A stretch of DNA of 64,000 bases. Source: Streptomyces sp. NBC_00259. Lineage in GTDB: Bacteria; Actinomycetota; Actinomycetes; Streptomycetales; Streptomycetaceae. A program made the position numbers and the translations under genes. The stretch's first letter is position 1. Each line of letters opens with the position of its first letter. This document shows positions 24,638 through 35,057 of this stretch, one piece after another. The DNA lies in contig NZ_CP108080.1 of NCBI RefSeq assembly GCF_036181745.1, forward strand, positions 2,666,001-2,730,000, written 5' to 3'. The notes under the pieces were generated by a model. The model had not been told where the DNA came from and searched no databases. It saw only the letters and a program-made list of their open reading frames with translations.

Positions 24638-25644
24638 CACCGCCCGGCATCGCCGGGCACGTCGAGGGGCCAGGCGTACGGCCCTTCGGGATCGTCCAGC
24701 CAGGCCCACTGGCGGCCGCCGCTGACCGTGGCACCGAAGCGCTCCCGTTCCGGCCGCTGCTCACGCTGCCAGAGCGAGAGCGCTTCGTGCGGATCCAGGC
24801 TCCCCGCGGTCAGCGTGAGCAGGAAGCGGAACAACTCGCTCCCGGCCACGCGCCGCGGCAGCCCGCCGACATGCGGTATCGCCGTCCGCACGGGCCCGCC
24901 TCCGCGCAGGGGGACGAAGAACGCGGGGGTGTGCAGGAAATGACCCTCCGCATGGTCCGCGTCACGCACCCGCAGCAGGATGAGACCGTTGGCGAGCGGG
25001 GCGAGGACCAGCCCGCCGGGCCGGCACTGCGGCAGCCATGACTGCGGTACGGACGGCAGGGCGCAGGTCGCGATGACCCGGTCGAAGGGGGCGCGCCCGG
25101 GACAGCCGCGGGCGCCGTCGCCGGTGATCACGGTGGGGTGGTACCCGGCCGCCTGGAGATGGCTTCGCGCGGACTCGGTGATCTCCGGATCGAGATCGAC
25201 GGTGGTCACGTGCGAGTCGCCGAGGCGGTGTGCCAGCAGGGCCGCGTTGTAGCCGGTGCCGGCGCCGATCTCCAGCACGCTGTGCCCGTCCCGCACCTCC
25301 AGCGCGTCCAGCATCCGGGCCATCAGGGACGGCTGACTGCTGGAGGAGACCAGTTCACCGTCGCGTACCCGGGTGGCGAGCGGCCCGTCGGCGTAGGCGC
25401 CCCTCAGCCAGCGCTCCCGCCGGTCCGGATCGGAGTCGCCGGACCACAGCCGCTCGTACCCGGCGAAGGTCGACACGTAGTAGTACGGCACGAACAGATG
25501 GCGGGGCACCTCGGCGAAGGCCGCCCGCCAGGCCGGATCCTCCAGCGCCCCGGTAGCGGTGATCCGGCGCAGCAGCGCCGCGCGTACTTCGGCAGCGGGA
25601 CCCGCGAAGGGATCCCGCATGCGCGCGTCCTGGTCTGCACCCAT
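24637..25644 (-). CDS. PCMT-like SAM-dependent methyltransferase
   Basis: 335 aa from ATG 25644; an ATG at 25620 with AGGA seven bases upstream is an equally good start, because the GGAGGT next to 25644 has no spacer. The class I methyltransferase core has motif I VLEIGAGTGYNAALLA and TVDLDPEI. The upstream ELVSSSSQPSLMARML matches the substrate-side motif of protein-L-isoaspartate O-methyltransferases. At 335 residues it is longer than classical Pcm (about 210), with a C-terminal extension. Members of this Streptomyces group may repair isoaspartyl residues or act in peptide modification; the substrate is unknown. Divergent from the globin gene. Confidence 0.75.
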   Translation of the reverse strand: MGADQDARMRDPFAGPAAEVRAALLRRITATGALEDPAWRAAFAEVPRHLFVPYYYVSTFAGYERLWSGDSDPDRRERWLRGAYADGPLATRVRDGELVSSSSQPSLMARMLDALEVRDGHSVLEIGAGTGYNAALLAHRLGDSHVTTVDLDPEITESARSHLQAAGYHPTVITGDGARGCPGRAPFDRVIATCALPSVPQSWLPQCRPGGLVLAPLANGLILLRVRDADHAEGHFLHTPAFFVPLRGGGPVRTAIPHVGGLPRRVAGSELFRFLLTLTAGSLDPHEALSLWQREQRPERERFGATVSGGRQWAWLDDPEGPYAWPLDVPGDAGR

Positions 25645-25763
25645 ACCTCCACTTTCCTGCGCCCCCGCGCGGGAGGCGAGGACCCGGCGGGTGCTTTTCG
25701 CCGGGGTCCGGCCGAAGTCCTAGGGCCCAGGTCCTCGTCCGGTCCGTCTGAGACCATGGACCG

Positions 25764-26168
25764 GTGAACGAGATTCCGCGGGGCACACTTCAGGAGCAGA
25801 CCTTCTACGAGCAGGTCGGCGGCGAGGAGACCTTCCGCCGTCTGGTGCGACGTTTCTACGAAGGCGTCGCCGAGGACCCCCTGCTGCGCCCGATGTACCC
25901 CGAGGAGGACCTGGGCCCGGCCGAGGAGCGCCTGAGGCTCTTCCTGATGCAGTACTGGGGCGGCCCCCGCATCTACAGCGAGAACCGCGGCCACCCCCGG
26001 CTCCGGATGCGCCACGCGCCGTTCACCGTCGACAAGGCCGCGCACGACGCCTGGCTGAAGCACATGCGGGTCGCCGTCGACGAACTGGGACTCTCGGAGG
26101 AGCACGAGCGGCAGCTCTGGAACTACCTCACGTACGCGGCCGCATCCATGCTGAACACGGCGGGCTGA
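25764..26168 (+). CDS. group II truncated hemoglobin (GlbO-like)
   Basis: 134 aa from GTG 25764. The 2-on-2 globin fold is recognisable: TyrB10 within RRFYEGVAEDPLLRPMYP, the YWGGP turn, proximal His in MRHAPFTV and Trp G8 in AAHDAWLKHM. These are the diagnostic residues of TrHb2 proteins. It binds heme and probably O2 or NO/peroxide-related ligands in the cytoplasm. Single gene between a divergent methyltransferase and a convergent oxidase. Confidence 0.92.
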   Translation: MNEIPRGTLQEQTFYEQVGGEETFRRLVRRFYEGVAEDPLLRPMYPEEDLGPAEERLRLFLMQYWGGPRIYSENRGHPRLRMRHAPFTVDKAAHDAWLKHMRVAVDELGLSEEHERQLWNYLTYAAASMLNTAG

Positions 26169-26250
26169 CCGGCCGGCCCACGGCGCGGGCCACCGGGCGG
26201 CCACCCCGCCCCAACGCGTCAGCAGCGCGAGCGCCCGGGTGCGTTGCACG

Positions 26251-27396
26251 TCACAGCGGCCTGCCTGGAGCGAACAGGTCGATGGGGTGGGCGGTGCCGC
26301 CGGTCAGCGCGAGATCGGCGAGGATCTCGCCCACCACGGTGACGAACTTGAAGCCGTGGCCGGAGAATCCGCAGGCGACGGTCACGGACTCCGGGTGCGC
26401 GGGGTGCCGGGCGATCACGAAGTGCTCGTCGGGCGTGTTGGAGTACATGCAGGTGGCGGCCCTGAGGAAGGTGCCGGGAAGACCGGGGAGACGGGGAGCG
26501 ACCTGGTCCGCCATGGCCCGGATCTCGTCGTCGTGGACCGTGCGGTCGATGGTCTCCGGTGTGCAGACCGTGCCCTTGCGGAAGAAGGCGACCTTGGCGC
26601 CCCCTTCGGGGCCGTCGATGGCGGGGAAGCCGTAGAAGTGGACGCCCGCCTCGTCCTCCCAGACGTAGATGGGATGCCGGTCGGCGGTGTAGGGGCCGGT
26701 ACCGCCGGTGGGCTGGAACCAGTACATGACCTGGCGCTCGATCGTGATCGGCACCCCGAGACCGGCGAGCAGCTCGGGCGCCCACGCTCCGGGGCAGACG
26801 ACGAGCTGTCCTGCCGTGTACACGCCGGTGGCGGTGTGCACCCGTACGCCGTCGCCGTACGCCTCCCAGCGGGTCACCGGCTCCTCGAAGCGCAGCTCGG
26901 CCCCGCCACGGGCGGCGAGCCGGAGCTGGGCGGACACGGTGCTCTCCGGCCGCAGCAGCCCCGCCTTGGCCTCGTACAGGGCGACCTCGTCGTCCTGCGG
27001 GGCGAACGTCGGGAAGCGGCGCCGGAGTTCGCGCGCGTCGAGCAGCTCGTGCGGCAGGTCCCACTGGCGGGCCGAGCGCAGGGCCCCGGCGACGGGAAGG
27101 GACTCCGGGCGGCCGACCATGAGGCCGCCGCAGAGGGTGGCGATGTCCTGACCGCTGTCGCGCTCCAGCCGCTCGTACAGCTCGTACGCGCGCAGCAGCA
27201 ACGGCACATAGGCCGGGTCCTCGAAGTACGACTGGCGGGTGATGCGGGAACCGCCGTGGCTGGAGCCCTTGTTGTGCGCCGGGCCGAACTTCTCCAGGCC
27301 GAGGACACGGGCACCGCGCTCCGCGAGATGGTGCGCGGCGGCGCTGCCCATACCGCCGAGTCCCAGGACGATCACGTCGTACGTCGTCTGTGCCAT
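26251..27396 (-). CDS. solA: FAD-dependent monomeric sarcosine/N-methyltryptophan oxidase
   Basis: 381 aa; ATG at 27396 with GAGGAG upstream. The N-terminal dinucleotide fold [20 protein letters not shown] is followed by [17 protein letters not shown], a motif conserved in the MSOX/MTOX family. [14 protein letters not shown] carries the Cys that forms the 8-alpha covalent FAD link, and the C-terminus has GFSGHGFKF. These enzymes oxidise N-methyl amino acids to formaldehyde, H2O2 and the amino acid. The exact substrate cannot be read from the sequence. Confidence 0.9.
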   Translation of the reverse strand: MAQTTYDVIVLGLGGMGSAAAHHLAERGARVLGLEKFGPAHNKGSSHGGSRITRQSYFEDPAYVPLLLRAYELYERLERDSGQDIATLCGGLMVGRPESLPVAGALRSARQWDLPHELLDARELRRRFPTFAPQDDEVALYEAKAGLLRPESTVSAQLRLAARGGAELRFEEPVTRWEAYGDGVRVHTATGVYTAGQLVVCPGAWAPELLAGLGVPITIERQVMYWFQPTGGTGPYTADRHPIYVWEDEAGVHFYGFPAIDGPEGGAKVAFFRKGTVCTPETIDRTVHDDEIRAMADQVAPRLPGLPGTFLRAATCMYSNTPDEHFVIARHPAHPESVTVACGFSGHGFKFVTVVGEILADLALTGGTAHPIDLFAPGRPL

Positions 27397-27438
27397 CTGC
27401 CGCTCCTCGGCGTCGGATGCGGTCGTCCGCGGTCGGCC

Positions 27439-28107
27439 TCAGGCCGGGGTGACGGTCAACGCGCCGAGCCCGGCCCTGCGTATCGCGATCGAGCCGAACG
27501 GCGTCCGCAACCGGAGCCAGCCGCCCGAGGCGAGCAGCGCCGCACCGGTGACGTCATCGGGGGTCGGGCGCAGAAAGCCCAGCGACTGGGCGGCGTGCAC
27601 GGCCCGCAGCGGCAGTTCCGTGTCGCCGAGGGTCCGGGACCAGATCTCCCGCCCGATCCTGTCGCGCTCGGCCCGGGTGCGCCGCTCCGCGGGCAACACC
27701 TCGTCACGGGCGCGGAATTCGGCGACCGCGGCGGCCACCGCGCCTCGCATCTGTACGACTCCGGGCAGCCCCGGCAGCTCCCGCCAGCCTCCTCGGGGCG
27801 GCAGCACACCCGCCCACGGCGGGCCCGTGACGGCGGCGGGCACGGCGAGCGCCGTGCCCTCGACGGACTCCAGCAGCTCACCCGCCGAGACGGTGACATC
27901 CAGCTCCACCGGCTGCGCCAGCCGCGCCGTACGGATCGCGAGGACCTCGAACGACGGCGGACGGCCGAACACGGCGAGCGCGCCCCCGCCCGCCTGCAAC
28001 CGGACCGCGGCGGCCCGGTCGTAGTGGATCAGCCGACCGAGGAAGGCGGCGAGATCCGCCGCCTCCCTCGCGTCGGCCAACCACAGGGCCTGCACGGGCG
28101 CAGTCAT
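27439..28107 (-). CDS. conserved hypothetical protein coupled to thioesterase gene
   Basis: 222 aa; the ATG at 28107-28105 overlaps the stop of the thioesterase gene (ATGA). No signal peptide or membrane segment. The first half is a small alpha/beta region (TAPVQALWLADAREAADLAA), the second half is rich in Arg and Ala. I do not recognise the family. Translational coupling to the 4HBT thioesterase and the ABC-F gene suggests a housekeeping cytoplasmic role. Confidence 0.75.
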   Translation of the reverse strand: MTAPVQALWLADAREAADLAAFLGRLIHYDRAAAVRLQAGGGALAVFGRPPSFEVLAIRTARLAQPVELDVTVSAGELLESVEGTALAVPAAVTGPPWAGVLPPRGGWRELPGLPGVVQMRGAVAAAVAEFRARDEVLPAERRTRAERDRIGREIWSRTLGDTELPLRAVHAAQSLGFLRPTPDDVTGAALLASGGWLRLRTPFGSIAIRRAGLGALTVTPA

Positions 28108-28535
28108 GCCGCGAGCGCGTCCTTCACCGCGTCGTCCAGGTACTCCTGGAGGAAGGACTTCTCCTCGGCACTGATCCGGCGCGGACGCGCCGCCGCCAGG
28201 TCGTAGGGGACGACGACGGTCGAGGCCCGGACGTACACCTGGTCCGGATCCTTGATCTCGTACGCGATCGTCAGCGACGCAGCGCCGATCTTCGTCACCC
28301 AGGACTCGACGGTCACCGGCTCGTGCCGGTGCACCAGCGGGCGTACGTAGTCGATCTCGTGGCGGGCCACGACGGACCCGCCGGAGAACGACGGCGAGCC
28401 GTCCCCCGGCGCCAGCCGGAACATGAAGTCGATGCGGGCCTCCTCCAGATAACGGAGGAAGACCACGTTGTTGACGTGCCCGAAGGCATCCATGTCCGAC
28501 CAGCGCAGGGGGCAACGGTAGATGTGACGTGCCAA
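28104..28535 (-). CDS. 4HBT-fold acyl-CoA thioesterase
   Basis: 143 aa, starting at TTG 28535, seven bases after the ABC-F stop. The hot-dog thioesterase motif RWSDMDAFGHVNNVVFLRYL (about 11-30) with the catalytic Asp and the downstream EEARIDFMF helix place it in the YbgC/FadM-like 4-hydroxybenzoyl-CoA thioesterase family. It hydrolyses acyl-CoA thioesters, substrate unspecified. Its TTG lies in the same local context (TCTCTTGGC) as the upstream gene's start. Part of a three-gene operon with the ABC-F gene and the hypothetical gene. Confidence 0.88.
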   Translation of the reverse strand: MARHIYRCPLRWSDMDAFGHVNNVVFLRYLEEARIDFMFRLAPGDGSPSFSGGSVVARHEIDYVRPLVHRHEPVTVESWVTKIGAASLTIAYEIKDPDQVYVRASTVVVPYDLAAARPRRISAEEKSFLQEYLDDAVKDALAA

Positions 28536-28539
28536 GAGA

Positions 28540-30204
<1,665 letters not shown>

Positions 30205-30437
30205 GAGAAACCGTCCGGCAATCAGTGAGTGGGCAGATACACCCCATCTTGCCTGACCGCCACCCCTGGAACGAAACCCGTATCTGGCGGGCCTCCTGAG
30301 CTGCCGGTTCCCCGGCCTCCCTGTAGTGGATCTGTCACCGGTCGTCGCCGTCGGCCGCCGACGGGCGCGCTCCGGAAGGCAGGATGGAGCCCCCGCCGGC
30401 TGTGGCCGAGCCCGGCGGAGGCTGGTCGTTCCGTCGC

Positions 30438-31841
30438 TCACTCCTCGGTGGAGGGAGCCTTCTTCCTGCGGACGAAGAGGATGGCGGCGCCGCCGATGAC
30501 GACGAGGCCGATCGCCGTGCCGGCGATGATCGGGGTGACATTGGACGCGCCGGTCGCGGCGAGGTTCTCGTCACCGCCGAAGGTGCCGCCCGCCGAGGCT
30601 GCGCTGGGCTGGGGAGCCGGCTCGGCCGGGGCCGGTCCTGTGCTGCCGGTGGTCTTGCAGTCCAGCACGCCCTTGAAGTTCTTCGAGAACCCGCCGGGCC
30701 CGGTGATCGTGAAGTCGTACGCCTGGTCCTCGGGGACCGGGACGGTGACGGTACGGGACTCACCGGGGGCTACCGAGTGCTTGAAGCCCATCAGGCTGAA
30801 GGTGAACGCCTCGTCGCCCTTGTTGGTGGCGGTGATGTCGACGCTGCCCGTGGCGCAGTTCTTCTCCGCGGTGAGCGCGGGGATCGGACCGGCCTTGGCC
30901 CACGTGGCGGTCGCCGTCGAGGAGACCGTGGACTGGCTGGACCCGGCGAGGATCTGGGTCTGGCTCTTGGTCACCCCGGCGAACGCCCGCCCGACGGGCA
31001 CGTTGGTGGTGGCCTGCACGCTCAGCGCCGCGGTGCCGTCAGGGGTGCCGGACGGTATGCCGAAGTAGAGCCGGCTGCCGTCGGCCGCGGTCGTGACGCG
31101 CTTGCCGGCCTCGTCCGTCACCGTGACACCGCTGGCGGCGGAATCGGCGGGCGGGGTGACGGCGACGCGGTCGGCGTCGGTGCGGACCGTGACCGGTCCG
31201 AGCCGCCCGCCCGCCTTCCCGGAGACCGCGCTGGGCTCCAGGCTCAGCGAGGCCCGGGGCTCCGCCACGTTCTTCGCCTTCTTCTCCAGCCAGTCGGCGA
31301 GCTTCTCGGCCGCGGGGTCGATCGCCTCGACATCGGCACCGTCCGAATAGCGCCAGATCGCGACCTGGGTGCCGGCCGCGGCGGTCCGCTCGGTGAGCGC
31401 ACCCGTCCCGGCCCGCTCGGCCAGCCCCATGAGGTCGTCGACCTGGGGGTAGGAGTGCTGCAGAATCCAGCGGATCCGGCCGGCGTCCTTGTTCGCACCG
31501 AGCGAGGTCTGGTCCCAGGGGGTCTCGAGGTACTTCGCCTGCTCCTGGGTGGGGTTGTGGATGTCGATGCAGTACGTCTTGAGCCTGCCACCGCCGTCGA
31601 CGGTCATCTCGAACAGCCCGGCGGGCAGCTCGTGCTCCTGCCCGCCGTCGCGCAGCACGGCGCGGTCGAACGTGGTCAGGCCGTCCAGCGTGGCGGAGGC
31701 GCCAGCCTGGTGCTGGGGAGTCTCCTCGGCGGCGGCAGGTCCCGCGCCGGCCAAGGCACCCGTCGCGAACAGACCGGACACCAGGGCCACCGCGGCGCGC
31801 CGGGCGGCTCCCCGCCCACGTACAGAGAACGCAGAAAACAC
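30438..31841 (-). CDS. thioester-domain surface adhesin with LAxTG sorting signal
   Basis: The GTG at 31841 has GGAGGGG six bases upstream; 467 aa. A signal peptide (about 1-38) is followed by a thioester domain: Cys91 in YCIDIHNPT and Gln159 in TQVAIWRYSDG form the predicted internal Cys-Gln thioester that can bond covalently to host or surface amines. Beta-sandwich regions follow. The C-terminus carries LAATG (427-431), a hydrophobic stretch and RRKK, i.e. a class E sortase signal as used in Streptomyces. It is therefore predicted to be covalently attached to the cell wall and exposed. No sortase gene is adjacent. Confidence 0.88.
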   Translation of the reverse strand: MFSAFSVRGRGAARRAAVALVSGLFATGALAGAGPAAAEETPQHQAGASATLDGLTTFDRAVLRDGGQEHELPAGLFEMTVDGGGRLKTYCIDIHNPTQEQAKYLETPWDQTSLGANKDAGRIRWILQHSYPQVDDLMGLAERAGTGALTERTAAAGTQVAIWRYSDGADVEAIDPAAEKLADWLEKKAKNVAEPRASLSLEPSAVSGKAGGRLGPVTVRTDADRVAVTPPADSAASGVTVTDEAGKRVTTAADGSRLYFGIPSGTPDGTAALSVQATTNVPVGRAFAGVTKSQTQILAGSSQSTVSSTATATWAKAGPIPALTAEKNCATGSVDITATNKGDEAFTFSLMGFKHSVAPGESRTVTVPVPEDQAYDFTITGPGGFSKNFKGVLDCKTTGSTGPAPAEPAPQPSAASAGGTFGGDENLAATGASNVTPIIAGTAIGLVVIGGAAILFVRRKKAPSTEE

Positions 31842-31974
31842 AGAATTCCCCTCCGGGCGAGGCCCTTTCGCTTGGGGTGCGTGGGGGGAGTGCCTCGCCA
31901 GCAGACTCAAGTGCCCCGTGAGTACTGAGAAATCCTAGGGACGCGATGCGACCCGATCTCCCGTCATGCCGTCA

Positions 31975-32003
31975 GATAACCATTCCGAATCAGAATCGTT
32001 ATC
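31975..32003. promoter_or_regulatory. 29-bp interrupted palindrome between the adhesin and ssb genes
   Basis: GATAACCATTC (31975-31985) and GAATCGTTATC (31993-32003) are inverted repeats with one mismatch and a 7-bp centre. It is AT-rich relative to its surroundings and lies about 134 bp upstream of the adhesin start and 62 bp after the ssb stop. It could be an operator for the adhesin or the ssb terminator. Confidence 0.5.
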
Positions 32004-32064
32004 GCCGACTGCACATCCCCCCGATTGACTATCGACAAATCTCCACAACCGCAGGTCAGTGCGG

Positions 32065-32640
32065 TCAGGGCACGGCCGCGGGAGTCCCGGCTTCGGCAGC
32101 TACGGCGCCCGGACCGCCGGCCGGCCCCCGGCCGGCCGCGTGGTCCTGCCCGTTCGAGCCTGGCGGTCCCGGCGGGCCGCCGTCCGGGCTCGACGGCCCC
32201 GTACGCACGGGGAATTCGGGCGAGTCGAAGGGGCTCGCGAACCCGGATGGATCGGCAGGACGGCCCGTCAGATGTGGTTCGCCTTTCATCGTTCGCCGGA
32301 ATGCCGATGTCCCTCGGGTCATGTCGTGTCCGACGGCGACCGCGTCGACGTCGACGGACGTCCGGCGCTGCCCCTCCTTCTCCTCCTCCCGCACCTTCAA
32401 CCGGCCGTGCACCACAAGCGGTTCGCCGACGGCCACCGAGGCCGCGAGATTCACGCCCAGCGTCCGCCGGGCCCACACCGTGTAGAAGCTCGTCGGCCCG
32501 TCGGCCCACAGCTCCCGCTGCCGGTCCCAGTGGCGCGCGGTCACGGCGAACCGGAACCGCGCCCATCCCCCGGTCGCCGACTCCCGGTACTCCACGGCGG
32601 TCGCGACATTGCCCACCAGCGTCACCATCGTCTCGTTCAT
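32065..32640 (-). CDS. single-stranded DNA-binding protein, second-type SSB
   Basis: 191 aa, ATG at 32640 with GGGAGGGG upstream. The OB-fold spans about 1-110: NETMVTLVGNVATAVEYRES, FRFAVTARHWDR, FYTVWARRTLGVN and VHGRLKVREEE are SSB hallmarks. The C-terminal tail is Gly/Pro-rich and lacks the acidic DDxIPF-type tip of the canonical SSB, so it is likely the paralogue of the replicative protein (SsbB-like, involved in chromosome segregation in sporulating hyphae). The paralogue assignment is inference. Confidence 0.85.
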   Translation of the reverse strand: MNETMVTLVGNVATAVEYRESATGGWARFRFAVTARHWDRQRELWADGPTSFYTVWARRTLGVNLAASVAVGEPLVVHGRLKVREEEKEGQRRTSVDVDAVAVGHDMTRGTSAFRRTMKGEPHLTGRPADPSGFASPFDSPEFPVRTGPSSPDGGPPGPPGSNGQDHAAGRGPAGGPGAVAAEAGTPAAVP

Positions 32641-32814
32641 GACGATCCCCTCCCGCTTTCCTGCTTCCGGCCGGTCCGGCCGTTGCGCTGACGGATCTCA
32701 TGCTCGACCGGCCGGCGGATTCCCGCTCACGCCTGTGGAAACCGGAGCAGCTGTGGAAAACCCCGCCACCCTCCCGGGTGACGGGGCCGCCGTGTCCCAG
32801 CGTCAGAAGGACCT

Positions 32815-32909
32815 CTCAGGGCCTGAAGGACGTCTCAGGGCCTGAAGGACGTCTCAGGGCCTGAAGGACGTCTCAGGGCCTGAAGGACGTCTCAGGGCCT
32901 GAGGGATCT
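32815..32909 (+). repeat. 19-bp tandem repeat, about five copies
   Basis: CTCAGGGCCTGAAGGACGT occurs four times without change (32815-32890), with a degenerate fifth copy to 32909. Two looser copies of a CCTCAGRGCCCGTG element follow to about 32960. It fills the 401-bp gap between the ssb start and the dynB stop, where I see no gene. Confidence 0.95.
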
Positions 32910-32980
32910 CCTCAGAGCCCGTGGAAAGCGGAGGAACCTCCTCAGGGCCCGTGAGAAAGCCTCCGAGAGCCCCGACACCT

Positions 32981-33041
32981 CTCAGGACGCCTCAGGTCGC
33001 CTCACGACGCCTCACGACGCCTCACGACGCCTCACGACGCC
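32981..33041 (+). repeat. 10-bp tandem repeat, six copies, at the dynB 3' end
   Basis: CTCAGGACGC, CTCAGGTCGC and four exact CTCACGACGC units run directly into the dynB stop codon (33042-33044). On the dynB strand this is a GCGTCGTGAG array immediately after translation ends. Confidence 0.95.
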
Positions 33042-35057
33042 TCAGCGTTTGAGAGACACCGTCACGTACTGCTCCCGCACCTCCTGGTACCGCAGCAGCT
33101 CCGCCGCGATCGGATCCAGGACCTTCGCCCGCCCGCAGGCCGCGGCGGCCTCCCGCAGGCGCCGCTCCGCGTCCTGCCCGTACCGCCGTGCGGGCCCCTT
33201 CGCGGCGGTCGCGCACGCCCACTCCACCAGCGGCCCGCCGATGATCCCGCCGAGCATCACCAGCACCGGCGGCACCAGTCCCGGCTCCAGGACCCCGATG
33301 ATCTGGCCCAGCAGCCACAGCCCTCCGAAGATCTGCAGCAGCGTCATGGCGGCCTGCGCCAGCACCGCGGCCGGCCACCACGCGGGCCGCGGCGGGCGTT
33401 CGTTCGGCGTGCCCAGCGTGACGGCGAGCTCGTCGAGCTCCTCGGGCAGCCCCTTCGACCCGCGCACCGCCGCCTCGCGCACGGCCTGTGCCCACGGCAC
33501 CGGCAGCCCGTGGGCCGCGTCGTCCGCGACGGTGCGTACCGCCTGTTCGACCCGCTGCCGCGCCGTCAGCTCCTCCTCCGCGGGCTCCGGGGGCTGCGGC
33601 AGCCCGCCGCCGGGGGTGCGGACGCGCTCGTACCAGCGCCACAGCCGCAGCCACGGCGTCCCGCAGGCGCGCCCGGCGTTCCTGCGCCACTGGCGTTCGG
33701 CCTCCTCGCCGACCGCCGTGGCCCCGACCGCGTTCGCCAGCCGGGCCGTGAAGTCGTCGCGGGCGCGCTCGCCGAGCCCCGGGCGCCCGTCGGCGACGTA
33801 CACGGGCCGCAGTCGTTCCGCGGCCGCGTCGATGTCGGCGGAGATCCGCCGGGCCGCGGCGCTCTTCTCCTGGACGAGCCGACCGATCAGTTCGCGCAGG
33901 TCACCGACGCCCTCGCCGGTCAGCGCGGAAAGGGCGAGGACCGTGGCGCCGGGATCACCGTGCTCGCCGACGGCGATGCCGTCCTCGTCGAGGAGGCGGC
34001 GCAGATCGTCGAGCACCTGGTCGGCGGCCTCGCCGGGCAGCCGGTCGATCTGGTTGAGGACGACGAAGGTGACTTCGGCGTGCCCGGCGAGCGGACGCAG
34101 ATAGCGCTCGTGGAGGGCGGCGTCCGCGTACTTCTCCGGATCGACGACCCACACGACCGCGTCGACGAGCGCCAGGACCCGGTCCACCTGTTCCCGGTGC
34201 ACGGTCATCGCCGAGTCGTGGTCGGGCAGATCCACCAGGACGAGCCCCTGCAGCGCCTCGTCACCGCTTCCGCCCGCGAGGGGCCTGCGGCGCAGCCGGG
34301 GCGGGATGGCGAGCCGGTCGAGCAGCCCGGCGGCCCCTTCCGACCAGGTGAGGGAGATCGGCGCGGAGGTGGTCGGACGGCGCAGCCCCGTCTCCGAAAT
34401 CGGCACCCCGGCCAGGGCGTTGAACAGCGTCGACTTGCCGCTGCCGGTCGCGCCCGCGATGGCGACGACGGTGTGCCGCGCCGACAGCTGCTGCCGTGCC
34501 GCCGCTTCGTCGAGCACCCGGCCCGCTTCGGCGAGGGCCTTCTCGTCGAGCCGGGCACGGGACAGGCCGACGAGCTCGCGGAGCGAGTCCAGGCGGGTGC
34601 GCAGCGGGGCGGCGTAGGGGCCGCCGATGGGGACGTGCCCCTCGTCGCCGACGAGGGACCCGTCGTCCCCGGCGAGGGCGGAAGGGTCGACGGCGCGGCG
34701 GGCGATGAGACCGTCGTCCCACCGTTCCCCGTCGGCGTCGGCGTCACCATCACCGTCGCGATGAGCGCCGTCGCTGCCGTCGGCTCCGTCACCGCCCTCG
34801 GCGAGAGCGGGCTGCTCGCCCTGCTCGTCCGGTGCCTGGGACTCCTGCCCCCCGGCCGGCCCGGCGACGCGCGTGCCCTCCGCGTCCTCCCCGCGCGCCC
34901 CCTCGGGGCCGATGTCGGGACGGGCGTCCGGACGGGCGTCGGGACCGTCGGGGCCCGCGACCGTTCCGGCCGCGGGCCCGTCCTCCGTCCCCGCCTCGGG
35001 GCCGGGCCCCGAGCGACGGCCCTCGGTCTCCCCAGTGACAGCAGTCACCGCGGTCAC
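33042..35057 (-). CDS. dynB: membrane-anchored dynamin-like GTPase, DynB-like
   Basis: 671 aa from GTG 35057, which overlaps the stop of the upstream GTPase gene (GTGA); a GTG at 35048 is an alternative. A long acidic low-complexity N-terminus (about 1-120) precedes the GTPase domain: P-loop [17 protein letters not shown] (G3) and NQID (G4). A helical region follows and a hydrophobic hairpin (about 565-615) anchors it in the membrane. Tandem dynamin-like genes of this type are dynA-dynB in Streptomyces, reported to stabilise FtsZ rings during sporulation septation. The name rests on architecture and pairing. Confidence 0.75.
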   Translation of the reverse strand: MTAVTAVTGETEGRRSGPGPEAGTEDGPAAGTVAGPDGPDARPDARPDIGPEGARGEDAEGTRVAGPAGGQESQAPDEQGEQPALAEGGDGADGSDGAHRDGDGDADADGERWDDGLIARRAVDPSALAGDDGSLVGDEGHVPIGGPYAAPLRTRLDSLRELVGLSRARLDEKALAEAGRVLDEAAARQQLSARHTVVAIAGATGSGKSTLFNALAGVPISETGLRRPTTSAPISLTWSEGAAGLLDRLAIPPRLRRRPLAGGSGDEALQGLVLVDLPDHDSAMTVHREQVDRVLALVDAVVWVVDPEKYADAALHERYLRPLAGHAEVTFVVLNQIDRLPGEAADQVLDDLRRLLDEDGIAVGEHGDPGATVLALSALTGEGVGDLRELIGRLVQEKSAAARRISADIDAAAERLRPVYVADGRPGLGERARDDFTARLANAVGATAVGEEAERQWRRNAGRACGTPWLRLWRWYERVRTPGGGLPQPPEPAEEELTARQRVEQAVRTVADDAAHGLPVPWAQAVREAAVRGSKGLPEELDELAVTLGTPNERPPRPAWWPAAVLAQAAMTLLQIFGGLWLLGQIIGVLEPGLVPPVLVMLGGIIGGPLVEWACATAAKGPARRYGQDAERRLREAAAACGRAKVLDPIAAELLRYQEVREQYVTVSLKR

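Noticed and set aside
25670..25725. Imperfect hairpin in the methyltransferase-globin divergent region (GGACCCGGCG/CGCCGGGGTCC)
   Set aside because: Stem has a bulge and could arise by chance in GC-rich DNA; no regulatory call made.
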